A stretch of DNA of 13,276 nucleotides from Acetobacteraceae bacterium (GTDB lineage: Bacteria; Pseudomonadota; Alphaproteobacteria; Acetobacterales; Acetobacteraceae). The first letter of the stretch is position 1. Each line of letters begins with the position of its first letter. Position numbers and translations under genes: made by a program. The DNA is taken from the NCBI GenBank assembly GCA_027311485.1, contig DAICYU010000053.1, positions 1-13,276 on the forward strand, read 5' to 3'. This document shows, piece after piece, positions 1 to 6,845 of this stretch. Under the pieces are notes generated by a model. The model did no database searches. It had not been told where the DNA came from and was given only the letters and a program-made list of their open reading frames with translations.

Positions 1-105
1 AGTGGGGAACCGGCCAGGGTGCCCGGGGTCGCAAGTGGCCCGAGCGTGGCTGTCGGAGCGACCGTATGGTTTGCCGCCGGTACCACCCCGGGTACCCTGC
101 CGGTA

Positions 106-858
106 TCAGAACTGGTAACGGCGCAGCCCGCCATCGACCGGGATCACCGCGCCGGTGACGTACCGGGCCAGCGGGGAGGCCAGCCAGACCGCCATCACCG
201 CCAGATCCTCCGGTTCACCCCAGTAACGGACCGGGATTTCGGCCTCTGCGAACTGCTTGCGGTAGTCTTCCGGATAATTGCGCAGGATCTGCTCACTCAT
301 GATCCGGCCCGGCGGGATCGAGTTCACGGTGATGCCGTACTGCCCGACCTCCCGCGACAGGCCCTTGGCCCAGGCATGGATGCCGGCCTTGGCCGAAAAC
401 GCCGCGTTCAGGTGCTCCGGCTCACTCTTGCCGGTGATGTTGATGATGCGTCCCCAGCGGTTCTCGATCATCTTCGGCAGCAGGGCATGGGCGAGCTGGC
501 GCGGGCGGGTGAAGTTCAGCGTCATCGCCTCGGTCCACCGTTCCTCGGGCGCGTCGATCGGCAGCACGCGGCTGCCGCCGGCGTTGTTCACCAGGATGTC
601 GATGTGGCCGACAGCGGCGAAGGCCGCCTCGGCGATGCGGGCCGCGGCGTCTTCCGCCATGACATCCTGCTGGACCAGAACCGGTCTTGGATGCTGCGCG
701 GCTTCGACCTCATCGGCCATGACCTCCATCAGCTCAAGACGCCGAGCGACGGCGACGATGCGAACGCCCTCGGCGGCGAGCATCCTGGCGATCGCTCGGC
801 CAATTCCCATGCTGGCGCCGGTGACGAGTGCGGTCTTGCCGCGGAGTTGCAGGTCCAT
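106..858 (-). CDS. SDR family oxidoreductase, atypical (no catalytic Tyr)
   Basis: A 250-residue protein with the classical short-chain dehydrogenase length and Rossmann fold. The NAD(P)-binding motif TGASMGIG is at residues 13-20, NNAG at 91-94 and the conserved Asn at 115 (TLNF). The C-terminal region carries ITVNSIPPGRI and VTGAVIPVDGG, as in FabG-like enzymes. It probably reduces or oxidises a hydroxyl/keto group in the cytoplasm. The active-site segment is abnormal: Lys157 of YxxxK is present, but the position four residues earlier is Ala153, within NAAFSAKAG, and the loop after NITGKS is short. Classical SDRs need that Tyr, so the chemistry may differ or the protein may serve another role; other divergent FabG-like groups also vary here. 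The ATG at 858 is the natural start. It lies 251 bp downstream of the broken crotonase gene on the same strand, so co-function in acyl-CoA metabolism is plausible. Family is secure; substrate unknown. Confidence 0.9.
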   Translation of the reverse strand: MDLQLRGKTALVTGASMGIGRAIARMLAAEGVRIVAVARRLELMEVMADEVEAAQHPRPVLVQQDVMAEDAAARIAEAAFAAVGHIDILVNNAGGSRVLPIDAPEERWTEAMTLNFTRPRQLAHALLPKMIENRWGRIINITGKSEPEHLNAAFSAKAGIHAWAKGLSREVGQYGITVNSIPPGRIMSEQILRNYPEDYRKQFAEAEIPVRYWGEPEDLAVMAVWLASPLARYVTGAVIPVDGGLRRYQF

Positions 859-1074
859 GTCTGCTGTTTCCTGGTAGTGATCGATGATGGCCTGGAAGCG
901 CGAGCCTGCCCGGAGGGTACGCCCTGGCCGGCGTATGCCTCAAGACGGCTTCCCGGCCGCAGAGTGGGGCGGATACGGGATCGTCCGTTCGCTGTCGAGA
1001 GTGTCGTCAGTCCGGCGCGCGCCTGGGATTCTTCCTGGCGCATGGCGCCTGGATGTTGCGGTTCGCACGCATGG

Positions 1075-1098
1075 CGGGTTGGCGGGCCTGCCAACCCG
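1075..1098 (-). terminator. Stem-loop after the crotonase gene
   Basis: A perfect 9-bp inverted repeat (CGGGTTGGC at 1075-1083, GCCAACCCG at 1090-1098) with a 6-nt loop begins 11 bp beyond the crotonase stop codon. The GC-rich stem and its position suit a transcription terminator or 3'-end stabiliser. No T tract follows in the direction of transcription, so intrinsic termination is uncertain. The rest of the 859-1109 gap shows no convincing gene. Confidence 0.4.
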
Positions 1099-1109
1099 GC
1101 CGGCGTGGC

Positions 1110-1881
1110 TCAGCGGCCCTTGAACACCGGCTTGCGCTTTTCCAGGAAGGCCTGGCGCGCCTCGCGTGCGTCCTCGGTCTTCGACAGCATCACGGTGACG
1201 CCCTGCTCGAAACGATAGGCGTCGCGCGGCGGCATGTGCATGGTGGTGTTCATCGAATGCTTTGCCGCGCGCATCCCGGTGGGGCTTTTCGACGCGATCT
1301 CCGCGGCGATCTTCATCGCCTCCGGCATCAGCTGCTCCAGCGGCACACAGCACTCGATGACGCCGGTGCGGTAAAGCTCCTCGGCCGGCACGCGCCAGCC
1401 GGTGAAGAACATGCGCCGGGCGCGGGAGTGTCCGAACAGTTGCTGCAGCATGGTCGCGCCGCCGGCCAGGCCGACATCGATCTCCGGCATGCCGAACACG
1501 GCATTGTCCGAGGCCAGGAGGATGTCGCATTGCGCCGCCAGGGCCAGGCCAGCGCCCAAAGCCGGTCCGTTCACCGCGGCGATCACCAGCTTGGCGCATT
1601 CATGGACGGCGTTGAACATCTCCCGCACCAGGCGGTTGAACGCCCAATATTCGCCGGCATCCTCACCGGTGGGACGTTCCTTCATGTCGGCGCCGGCGGA
1701 AAACATCTTGCCGAAGCCGGTCAGGATCGCCACGCGCACGTCGTCGCGGTCGGTGAAGCTGTCGAACGCGCAAAGCAATCAGTTCCTGCCGCAACTGATT
1801 GCTTTGCGCGTTCACCGGGGGGCGGTCCATCACCACCGTCGCGATGTAATCCTAGATCGTGATCCTGACGGTTTCGGCCAT
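1110..1881 (-). pseudogene. Enoyl-CoA hydratase/isomerase (crotonase) family, disrupted
   Basis: Crotonase-superfamily gene, normally hydrating or isomerising an acyl-CoA. The original start is the ATG at 1881: it has a strong Shine-Dalgarno (AGAGGA, 5 nt upstream) and begins MAETVRITI, followed after a stop by DYIATVVMDRPPVNAQSNQL, a typical crotonase N-terminus. Two lesions break it. Codon 10 is TAG (1852-1854), where Glu is expected. The frame then shifts at the perfect inverted repeat 1764-1813, so the conserved remainder (CAFDSFTDRDDVRVAILTG onward) sits in another frame; the 772-nt span is not a multiple of three. The remainder is intact: oxyanion-hole FSAGAD, NGPALGAGLALA, and FGMPEIDVGLAGG carrying one active-site Glu. 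The other Glu of classical hydratases (in GGGCE) is Ala here, as in many family members. Internal initiation at TTG 1778 could make about 222 residues but would lack the first beta strands. Sequencing error is the alternative to true decay. Confidence 0.85.
1764..1813. repeat. Perfect 21-bp inverted repeat inside the crotonase gene
   Basis: Arms 1764-1784 and 1793-1813 are exact reverse complements (core CAAAGCAATCAG / CTGATTGCTTTG) around the 8-nt loop CCTGCCGC. In the gene's direction the 5' arm encodes the conserved NAQSNQL segment. The 3' arm replaces the codons joining RQEL to AFDSF and coincides with the frameshift. It is not a terminator, because it lies within coding sequence near the 5' end. 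Confidence 0.9.
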
Positions 1882-1900
1882 GACGTTCCTCTTTGCTGGA

Positions 1901-1928
1901 TTGGCAACAGGCCCGGACGTGCCATAGC
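1901..1928 (+). promoter_or_regulatory. Possible sigma70-type promoter for the acyl-CoA ligase operon
   Basis: In the 116-bp divergent region, TTGGCA (1901-1906, five of six matches to TTGACA) is followed after 16 nt by CATAGC (1923-1928, three of six matches to TATAAT). The site lies about 70 bp upstream of the ligase start. The -10 is weak and the assignment is by position and consensus only. Confidence 0.3.
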
Positions 1929-1983
1929 TTCGCCGGACGGTCCAGCAACGCGGCCCCAGGGGAGAAGGCGAGGGGACACAACA

Positions 1984-1990
1984 GAGAGGA
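1984..1990 (+). promoter_or_regulatory. Ribosome binding site fixing the ligase start
   Basis: GAGAGGA lies 7 nt before ATG 1998. It supports that start over the earlier in-frame codon at 1893, which would add an unconserved N-terminal extension. Confidence 0.75.
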
Positions 1991-1997
1991 AACCGGC

Positions 1998-3620
1998 ATG
2001 TCGATCTTCGAGCAGAACCTTGACCGCACCCCCGCGAATTACGTGCCGCTGTCACCGGTGTCGTTCCTGACCCGCGCCGCCCGCATCTGGCCCAACCGCG
2101 TCGCGGTCATCCATGGGGAGCGCCGATTTACCTATGCGCAGTTCCTGCAGCGCGCCCGCCGGCTGGCATCGGCCCTGGCACAAGCCGGTGTAGGCAAGGG
2201 CGATACCGTCGCGATCATGGCGCCCAACACGCCGCAGATGCTGGAGGCGCACTACGCCGTGCCGATGCTGGGCGCGGTGCTGTGCTCCATCAACATCCGC
2301 CTGGACGCCGCGGCGATCGGGTTCATCCTGCGCCATTCGGAATCCAAGGTGGTGCTGACGGACACCGAGTTCGCCGGCGTGATGCGCCCCGCGCTGGAAG
2401 GCCTGACGCTGCTCGTGGTCGATATCGACGACGCCGGCGGGCCGCGGATCGGCGCGGTCGAATACGAAACCTTCCTGGAAGGGGGCGATCCCGCCCATCC
2501 GGTGCTGCTGCCCGATGATGAGTGGCAGGCGATTGCGCTGAACTATACTTCCGGCACCACGGGCAATCCGAAGGGCGTGGTGGCGCATCATCGCGGCGCC
2601 TACCTGAACGCCTGCGCCAATGCCCTGACGTTCGGGCTGCGGCCGGACAGCGTCTATCTATGGACGTTGCCGATGTTCCACTGCAACGGCTGGACATACA
2701 CCTGGGCGGTGACACTGGCCGGCGGCACGCATGTGTGCCTGCGCCGGGTGGAGCCGGCGCTGATCTTCGCCGCGATTGCCGAACACGGCGTCACCCACAT
2801 GTGCGGCGCCCCGGTCGTGCTGTCGATGTTGATCCACGCGCCGGTGTCGGTGCGCCGCCCGTTCAGCCAGATTGTCGCCATCGCCACCGGCGGTGCCGCG
2901 CCGCCGTCCACCGTCATTACCCAGATGGAGGCACTGGGCTTTGCCGTCACGCATCTATACGGGCTGACCGAGACATATGGCCCGTCCACCGTCTGCCTCT
3001 GGCAACCCGGCCTGAGCGACCTGCCGATCGAGGAGAAAGCCGCCTTCATGGCCCGTCAGGGGGTCAACACGCCGATGATCGAGGAAGCCGCCGTGCTGCA
3101 TCCCTCGACGCTGGCGCCGATGCCCGCGGATGGCGTGTCGATGGGCGAACTGATGCTGCGCGGCAATACGGTGATGAAGGGCTACCTGAAAAATCCAGAT
3201 GCGACGCAGGAGGCGTTCGCGGGCGGGTGGTTCCATTCCGGCGACCTCGCGGTGATGCACCCCGACGGCTATGTGGAGATCAAGGACCGCGCCAAGGACA
3301 TCATCATCTCCGGCGGTGAAAACATCTCGTCCCTGGAAGTCGAGGAGGTCATCTACAAGCACCCCGCTGTCATGGAAGCGGCCGTCGTCGCCCGTCCAGA
3401 CGCCAAGTGGGGCGAAACGCCCCAGGCCTTCGTCATGCTGAAGCCGGATGCCGATGCGGTGACGCCCGAGGCGATCATCGCCTGGTGCCGCCAGCATCTG
3501 GCGCACTACAAATGTCCTCGCCACGTCAGCTTCGGGCCGCTGCCCAAGACATCCACCGGCAAGATCCAGAAGTTCGACCTGCGGGAGCGTGCCCGGGCCG
3601 CCGGCGAGTTGCCAAGCTGA
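1998..3620 (+). CDS. AMP-forming acyl-CoA synthetase (acyl-CoA ligase)
   Basis: A 540-residue adenylate-forming enzyme of the ANL superfamily. It would activate a carboxylic acid with ATP to an acyl-adenylate and then to the CoA thioester in the cytoplasm. All core motifs are present: phosphate-binding YTSGTTGNPKG at 183-193, YGLTETYGP at 321-329, GWFHSGDLA at 410-418, the hinge region DRAKDIIISGGENIS at 430-444, and the C-terminal catalytic Lys522 in PKTSTGKIQK. Length is normal for fatty-acyl or short/medium-chain ligases. The N-terminus (FEQNLDRTPANYVPLSPVSF) resembles the broad group including DmdB-type methylmercaptopropionyl-CoA ligases and plant acyl-activating enzymes, but the substrate cannot be assigned. 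It leads a three-gene plus-strand run with the VOC and luciferase-like genes and is divergent from the broken crotonase, suggesting it supplies the CoA ester for that pathway. Start chosen by the Shine-Dalgarno at 1984-1990. Confidence 0.93.
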   Translation: MSIFEQNLDRTPANYVPLSPVSFLTRAARIWPNRVAVIHGERRFTYAQFLQRARRLASALAQAGVGKGDTVAIMAPNTPQMLEAHYAVPMLGAVLCSINIRLDAAAIGFILRHSESKVVLTDTEFAGVMRPALEGLTLLVVDIDDAGGPRIGAVEYETFLEGGDPAHPVLLPDDEWQAIALNYTSGTTGNPKGVVAHHRGAYLNACANALTFGLRPDSVYLWTLPMFHCNGWTYTWAVTLAGGTHVCLRRVEPALIFAAIAEHGVTHMCGAPVVLSMLIHAPVSVRRPFSQIVAIATGGAAPPSTVITQMEALGFAVTHLYGLTETYGPSTVCLWQPGLSDLPIEEKAAFMARQGVNTPMIEEAAVLHPSTLAPMPADGVSMGELMLRGNTVMKGYLKNPDATQEAFAGGWFHSGDLAVMHPDGYVEIKDRAKDIIISGGENISSLEVEEVIYKHPAVMEAAVVARPDAKWGETPQAFVMLKPDADAVTPEAIIAWCRQHLAHYKCPRHVSFGPLPKTSTGKIQKFDLRERARAAGELPS

Positions 3621-3671
3621 TCCCGATCGTGTCGGATGTGTCCCCCCGGCACCGACAGCAAGGAAACGATC

Positions 3672-4028
3672 ATGGCCATCGCCGTCCAGCATGTGCATCA
3701 CAAGACCCGCGATCCGAAGGCGACCGCGCAGTATTACATCGATAATTTCGGTGCCAAAATGAAAGCCGCCATGGCCGGAACCGGCGTGCAGATCGACCTG
3801 CACGGGCTGCAGATGAACATCACCGAGATCATGACCACCCAGAATCATGAGCAGCATCTCGGCCTTGAGCATCTGGCAGTCACCACGGACGACTATCCCG
3901 GCACGCTGGAGCGCCTGCGCGGCAACGGCGTGAAGGTGCTTGAGGAACTGATCGGCAGCAGCGGCAACCGCGTCGCCTTCGTCGCGGCACCTGACGGCGC
4001 GCAGATGGAAATCATCGAGCAGGTCTGA
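3672..4028 (+). CDS. VOC (glyoxalase/dioxygenase fold) family protein
   Basis: A 118-residue single-domain vicinal-oxygen-chelate protein with two beta-alpha-beta-beta-beta modules. Candidate metal ligands sit where the fold puts them: His at 7-10 (QHVHHKTRD), His67 in GLEHLAV, and Glu113 in AQMEIIEQV. The closing segment VAFVAAPDGAQMEIIE is a typical VOC end strand. VOC members include glyoxalases, methylmalonyl-CoA epimerases, extradiol dioxygenases and resistance proteins, so the reaction cannot be named; a role on a CoA ester or oxygenated intermediate is inferred from the neighbouring ligase. The start is ATG 3672, preceded by AAGGA at 3660-3664 with 7-nt spacing, rather than an upstream in-frame codon near 3636. 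It lies 51 bp after the ligase, and its TGA overlaps the next ATG (ATGA), indicating translational coupling. Confidence 0.88.
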   Translation: MAIAVQHVHHKTRDPKATAQYYIDNFGAKMKAAMAGTGVQIDLHGLQMNITEIMTTQNHEQHLGLEHLAVTTDDYPGTLERLRGNGVKVLEELIGSSGNRVAFVAAPDGAQMEIIEQV

Positions 4029-4960
4029 TGGCACTGAAGGACCTGATCCCGTTCGGGATGTCGCTGCCGCACCGCTCCCCGGATGCGATCGGGCCGGATG
4101 CAATCGGAATGGATGCGGTGCAGCGGGTCGCGATTCGGGCAGAGGCGCTGGGATTCCGCGACCTGTGGGTGACCGAGAACACGCTGGACCACGTAACGTC
4201 CTTCGATCCGGTGGTGATCCTGACCTATGCCGCGGCGCTGACCAGCCGCATTGGCCTGGGTGCCTCGGTGCTGGTGCTGCCGGTGCATGATCCCCGCATG
4301 GTGGCGCACCAATGGGCGACGCTGGACCAGGTGAGTAACGGCCGGGCAATCATGGGCGTGGGCATCGGGCGGCCCGTGCACTACGCTGAGTTCCAGGTTT
4401 CCGCAGAGGCCCGCGTCGCCCGGTTTCGGGAACAGATCGAGATGATTCGCGCCCTGTGGTCCGGTGACCCGGTCACCCACCATGGCCGTTTCTACCACGT
4501 GGACAATGTCAAACTCGGCATCCGGCCGGTGCAGGCGCCGCTGCCCATCTGGATGGGCGTCGGCCATCCAGACGCGATCCGCCGGTCCGCCGTGCTGGCC
4601 GATGGATGGATGGGCGCCGGCGGTTCCACCACCGACGATTTCCGCCGGGCGGTGCCGATGCTGCGAGACGCGCTGGAGAAAGCCGGGCGCGATCCGGCGA
4701 CGTTTCCGATCTCCAAGCGTATTTTCATCGCCGTCGATGAAAACCCGGCCGTTGCCCGGGCCGAGCTGCAGCGTTGGTACGGTGAGGTGTACCACAATCC
4801 GGCCGGCACCGACACGTCAGGCATCCACGGCACGCCGGAGCAGGTGGGGGCGCGATTGGCGGAGATCATCGCCATGGGTGCCAATCACCTGCTGCTCAAT
4901 CCCGTCGCGCGCCATGTCGAGCAGCTTGACGCATTGGCGGAGGTGATCGCGCTGGCGTGA
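4028..4960 (+). CDS. Luciferase-like (LLM class) flavin-dependent oxidoreductase
   Basis: A 310-residue TIM-barrel protein of the bacterial luciferase-like superfamily, which uses FMN or F420 to oxidise or reduce small organic substrates. Recognisable segments: RAEALGFRDLWVTEN at 37-51, IGLGASVLVLPVHDP at 75-89, LDQVSNGRAIMGVGIG at 99-114, the HGRFYHVDN region at 152-160, RPVQAPLPIWMGV at 166-178 and ADGWMGAGGS at 191-200. This order is typical of the single-chain LLM group. The substrate is unknown; FMN is more likely than F420 if the host is an alphaproteobacterium, which is an inference. The start overlaps the VOC stop, so the two are probably coupled and co-regulated with the ligase. Residues 18-27 read PDAIGPDAIG, the product of a 15-bp tandem duplication near the N-terminus. 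Confidence 0.9.
   Translation: MALKDLIPFGMSLPHRSPDAIGPDAIGMDAVQRVAIRAEALGFRDLWVTENTLDHVTSFDPVVILTYAAALTSRIGLGASVLVLPVHDPRMVAHQWATLDQVSNGRAIMGVGIGRPVHYAEFQVSAEARVARFREQIEMIRALWSGDPVTHHGRFYHVDNVKLGIRPVQAPLPIWMGVGHPDAIRRSAVLADGWMGAGGSTTDDFRRAVPMLRDALEKAGRDPATFPISKRIFIAVDENPAVARAELQRWYGEVYHNPAGTDTSGIHGTPEQVGARLAEIIAMGANHLLLNPVARHVEQLDALAEVIALA
4079..4108 (+). repeat. 15-bp tandem duplication in the luciferase-like gene
   Basis: Two consecutive 15-bp units, CCGGATGCGATCGGG (4079-4093) and CCGGATGCAATCGGA (4094-4108), differ at two positions. They encode a doubled PDAIG in frame, ahead of the first helix of the barrel. Confidence 0.8.
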
Positions 4961-5003
4961 CACCGGGCGGTCTCGTGGCAGACCGGGAAGGCTGCGGCAG
5001 TTT

Positions 5004-6656
5004 TTATGCGGCGAGGCCGGCGTAGCGGGCGAGGCGCATCCGCCGCGCCTGTTCAAGCACGTCGCGCCGTTCCAGCAATGAGCGATACCAGGCGATGCGG
5101 GTGGACACCTGGTAGGCCATCATCCGCTCCGCCCGGACATAGGCGCGGGCCTCCTCGGCCAGGCGGCGTGCCAGGCCGGGAAGCGCGATAAGACGCAGCA
5201 ACGCCAGCCGCAACTGTACCGGATCGCGGAAGATCAGGCCGTTCTTGCCGTCTGCGATGCTGTTTTCATAGACGATCGCACTGGCCAATGCGGCGACCCG
5301 GTGCGATCCGGCTTCGATGAATTTCAGGTCCGACTTGGCGCGGTTGAATGGTGTGTCGGCCAGCGGCATGAACGAAATCTCGGATCCCGCCAGCAGGTCC
5401 TGATAGGTGTCGTAGTTGCAGGTCGGTGTGAAGGTCTTGTGCGGCGTGTCCAGCGCGGCGAAGAACTGGCCGTCGTGCACGACCTGGAACTTCAGGCGTT
5501 CCCCGGCGAGGCTGGCGACCTCATTGATCACCGGCATGTAGGGTTCCCAGTCCTTTTCCCGGTTCAGGGCGCCGAAGAAGAACGTCATGGACTCGGGACT
5601 TGCGAAATTCTTCACCGCAGGCAGGGACAGCAGCGCATTCGGGAAGACGGCGACTTCCGGATTGTATTTCCGCAGTTCCTCGGCCAGTGGTTCGGTGCTG
5701 GTCTGCAACGCATGCACACCGGTGAAGGTCAGTTCGCCGCCCGCGCGCATCATGTCGAAATGGTCAGGATGATCATCGAACTCGGTCACGATCATATAGC
5801 CGGCCTCGGACAGGGCGGTCAGGATGCGCTTGCCACGCTCCCCAAACAAAGCCGGGCGGTGCAGGACGAAGATGTGGGGCGGATCCCCGTCCGCCGACCT
5901 GCCGATGCGGTCGGTGACGGCACCGCGGACGAACGGATCGCTGTTCATCGCCCGCAGCGGATGCACCACCCGCACATGCGACACGCCGCCGACTGGATCC
6001 AGCATGCTGCCCGAGATGAACAACCTTTGCGCCGGCGCCTTGCACGCGCGCCAGATGACATGGCTGCCGATACAGCGCTGCCGGTAATGGTCTGGATTGA
6101 TGCCGAGCGCGATCAGGCTGGGCGCCATGGCGGCGACGAACCGGTTCGCTTCGTCATGGGCGGCTTCCTGGACAGCCGGTTCCAACGGAAACAACCCGGC
6201 GTCTTCCAGGTGCAGCGGAACCGCGGTGACGTCCAGTCCGGGCAGGCCCGCCGGCACCGGGCCACCCCGCAGCAGGCCATCGGCCAGCCGCCAATGGGCG
6301 TTGTTGCGGCCGTGGATCAGAATGACGCCGTTCGGGGCCAGGGCTTCCGCGTGCTGGCGAACCAGCGTCCACGGATCTTCCAGATGCTCCAACACCTGAT
6401 CGTAGATGATGCAGTCGATCCCGTGCGGCACGTCGAAGGGTAGGGTGCCGCCGGAGCCGTCCGCGGTGGCGACCTGGTCGAAATCGCGGGCGGTGTCGGC
6501 GTCGATCGCATCGCCGTATGACAGGCCGAGCAGCCGCGCGGTCGGGTTCATCGGGCGATAGGCAGCGGCAATGTCGCTGTCGCCCAGTCCCACATGCAGG
6601 ATGGTGCGGGCTGACAACGGTATCCGGGTCAGCAGGTCGGTGTCGTGCGTCGGCAA
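5004..6656 (-). CDS. Methyltransferase-glycosyltransferase fusion protein
   Basis: A 550-residue two-domain protein. Residues 15-205 form a SAM-dependent methyltransferase-like domain: a degenerate motif I (ILHVGLGDSD at 19-28), an acidic region following LLGLSYGDAIDAD, and the post-core motif YDQVLEHLEDPW at 85-96, then LAPNGVILIHGRNN. Residues 210-550 resemble a GT-B-type glycosyltransferase module: ISGSMLDPVGGVSHVRVVHP, VTEFDDHPDHF at 290-300, FFFGALNREKDW and KSDLKFIEAG at 441-450, a segment usual in the nucleotide-sugar half of such enzymes. It probably decorates a surface polysaccharide or glycoprotein, but donor and acceptor are unknown. No ATG precedes motif I. TTG 6656 is the only reasonable start after the in-frame TAG 15 nt upstream, and it lacks a strong Shine-Dalgarno, hinting at weak or regulated translation. 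It follows the family 2 glycosyltransferase on the same strand after 189 bp. Confidence 0.8.
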   Translation of the reverse strand: MPTHDTDLLTRIPLSARTILHVGLGDSDIAAAYRPMNPTARLLGLSYGDAIDADTARDFDQVATADGSGGTLPFDVPHGIDCIIYDQVLEHLEDPWTLVRQHAEALAPNGVILIHGRNNAHWRLADGLLRGGPVPAGLPGLDVTAVPLHLEDAGLFPLEPAVQEAAHDEANRFVAAMAPSLIALGINPDHYRQRCIGSHVIWRACKAPAQRLFISGSMLDPVGGVSHVRVVHPLRAMNSDPFVRGAVTDRIGRSADGDPPHIFVLHRPALFGERGKRILTALSEAGYMIVTEFDDHPDHFDMMRAGGELTFTGVHALQTSTEPLAEELRKYNPEVAVFPNALLSLPAVKNFASPESMTFFFGALNREKDWEPYMPVINEVASLAGERLKFQVVHDGQFFAALDTPHKTFTPTCNYDTYQDLLAGSEISFMPLADTPFNRAKSDLKFIEAGSHRVAALASAIVYENSIADGKNGLIFRDPVQLRLALLRLIALPGLARRLAEEARAYVRAERMMAYQVSTRIAWYRSLLERRDVLEQARRMRLARYAGLAA

Positions 6657-6790
6657 TGCAGCAATCCGCTATGGCGCCGGTGACCGAACCGGTCGATTGA
6701 TTGGTTGTAGTTGGTAGGCGGACTCATTGCCGGGTTGCAAGCGCGTTCGATCGGATGTGCCGGTCCGGTGGACATATTGGGCGGCATCAC

Positions 6791-6831
6791 GAGGCCGCCG
6801 CTGGGCGATTGGTGACGTGAGGCCGCCGCTG
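6791..6831. repeat. Pair of 13-bp direct repeats between the glycosyltransferases
   Basis: GAGGCCGCCGCTG occurs at 6791-6803 and again at 6819-6831, 28 bp apart, and a related CAGGCCGCCACC overlaps the end of the upstream glycosyltransferase gene. The function is unknown. They may be remnants of a local duplication of the 3' coding end, which is rich in Ala-Ala codons. Confidence 0.6.
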
Positions 6832-6845
6832 CGCGGCTGGGGAGC

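Noticed and set aside
79..96. GGTACC-ACCCCG-GGTACC inverted repeat after the SDR stop considered as a terminator
   Set aside because: The stem is only 6 bp, each arm is itself palindromic and no T tract follows; not distinguishable from chance.
19..1218. Long open frame on the plus strand opposite the SDR and crotonase genes
   Set aside because: High-GC antisense shadow: Arg/His/Gly-rich translation without any domain, while the minus strand encodes clear enzymes.
1764..1813. Inverted repeat read as a mobile-element end or transcription terminator
   Set aside because: No transposase or target duplication is nearby, and it sits inside coding sequence joining two parts of one protein.
2955..4349. 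464-residue minus-strand open frame across the ligase, VOC and luciferase-like genes
   Set aside because: Spans three genuine genes and their boundaries; composition is typical of a complementary-strand artefact.
4968..4985. CGGTCT/AGACCG stem-loop between the convergent luciferase-like and fusion genes, with TTTTT 15 nt later
   Set aside because: The stem is short and the T run is too far from it for a convincing intrinsic terminator.
5301..6443. 380-residue plus-strand open frame opposite the fusion glycosyltransferase
   Set aside because: Antisense to a protein with recognisable methyltransferase and glycosyltransferase motifs; no motif of its own.
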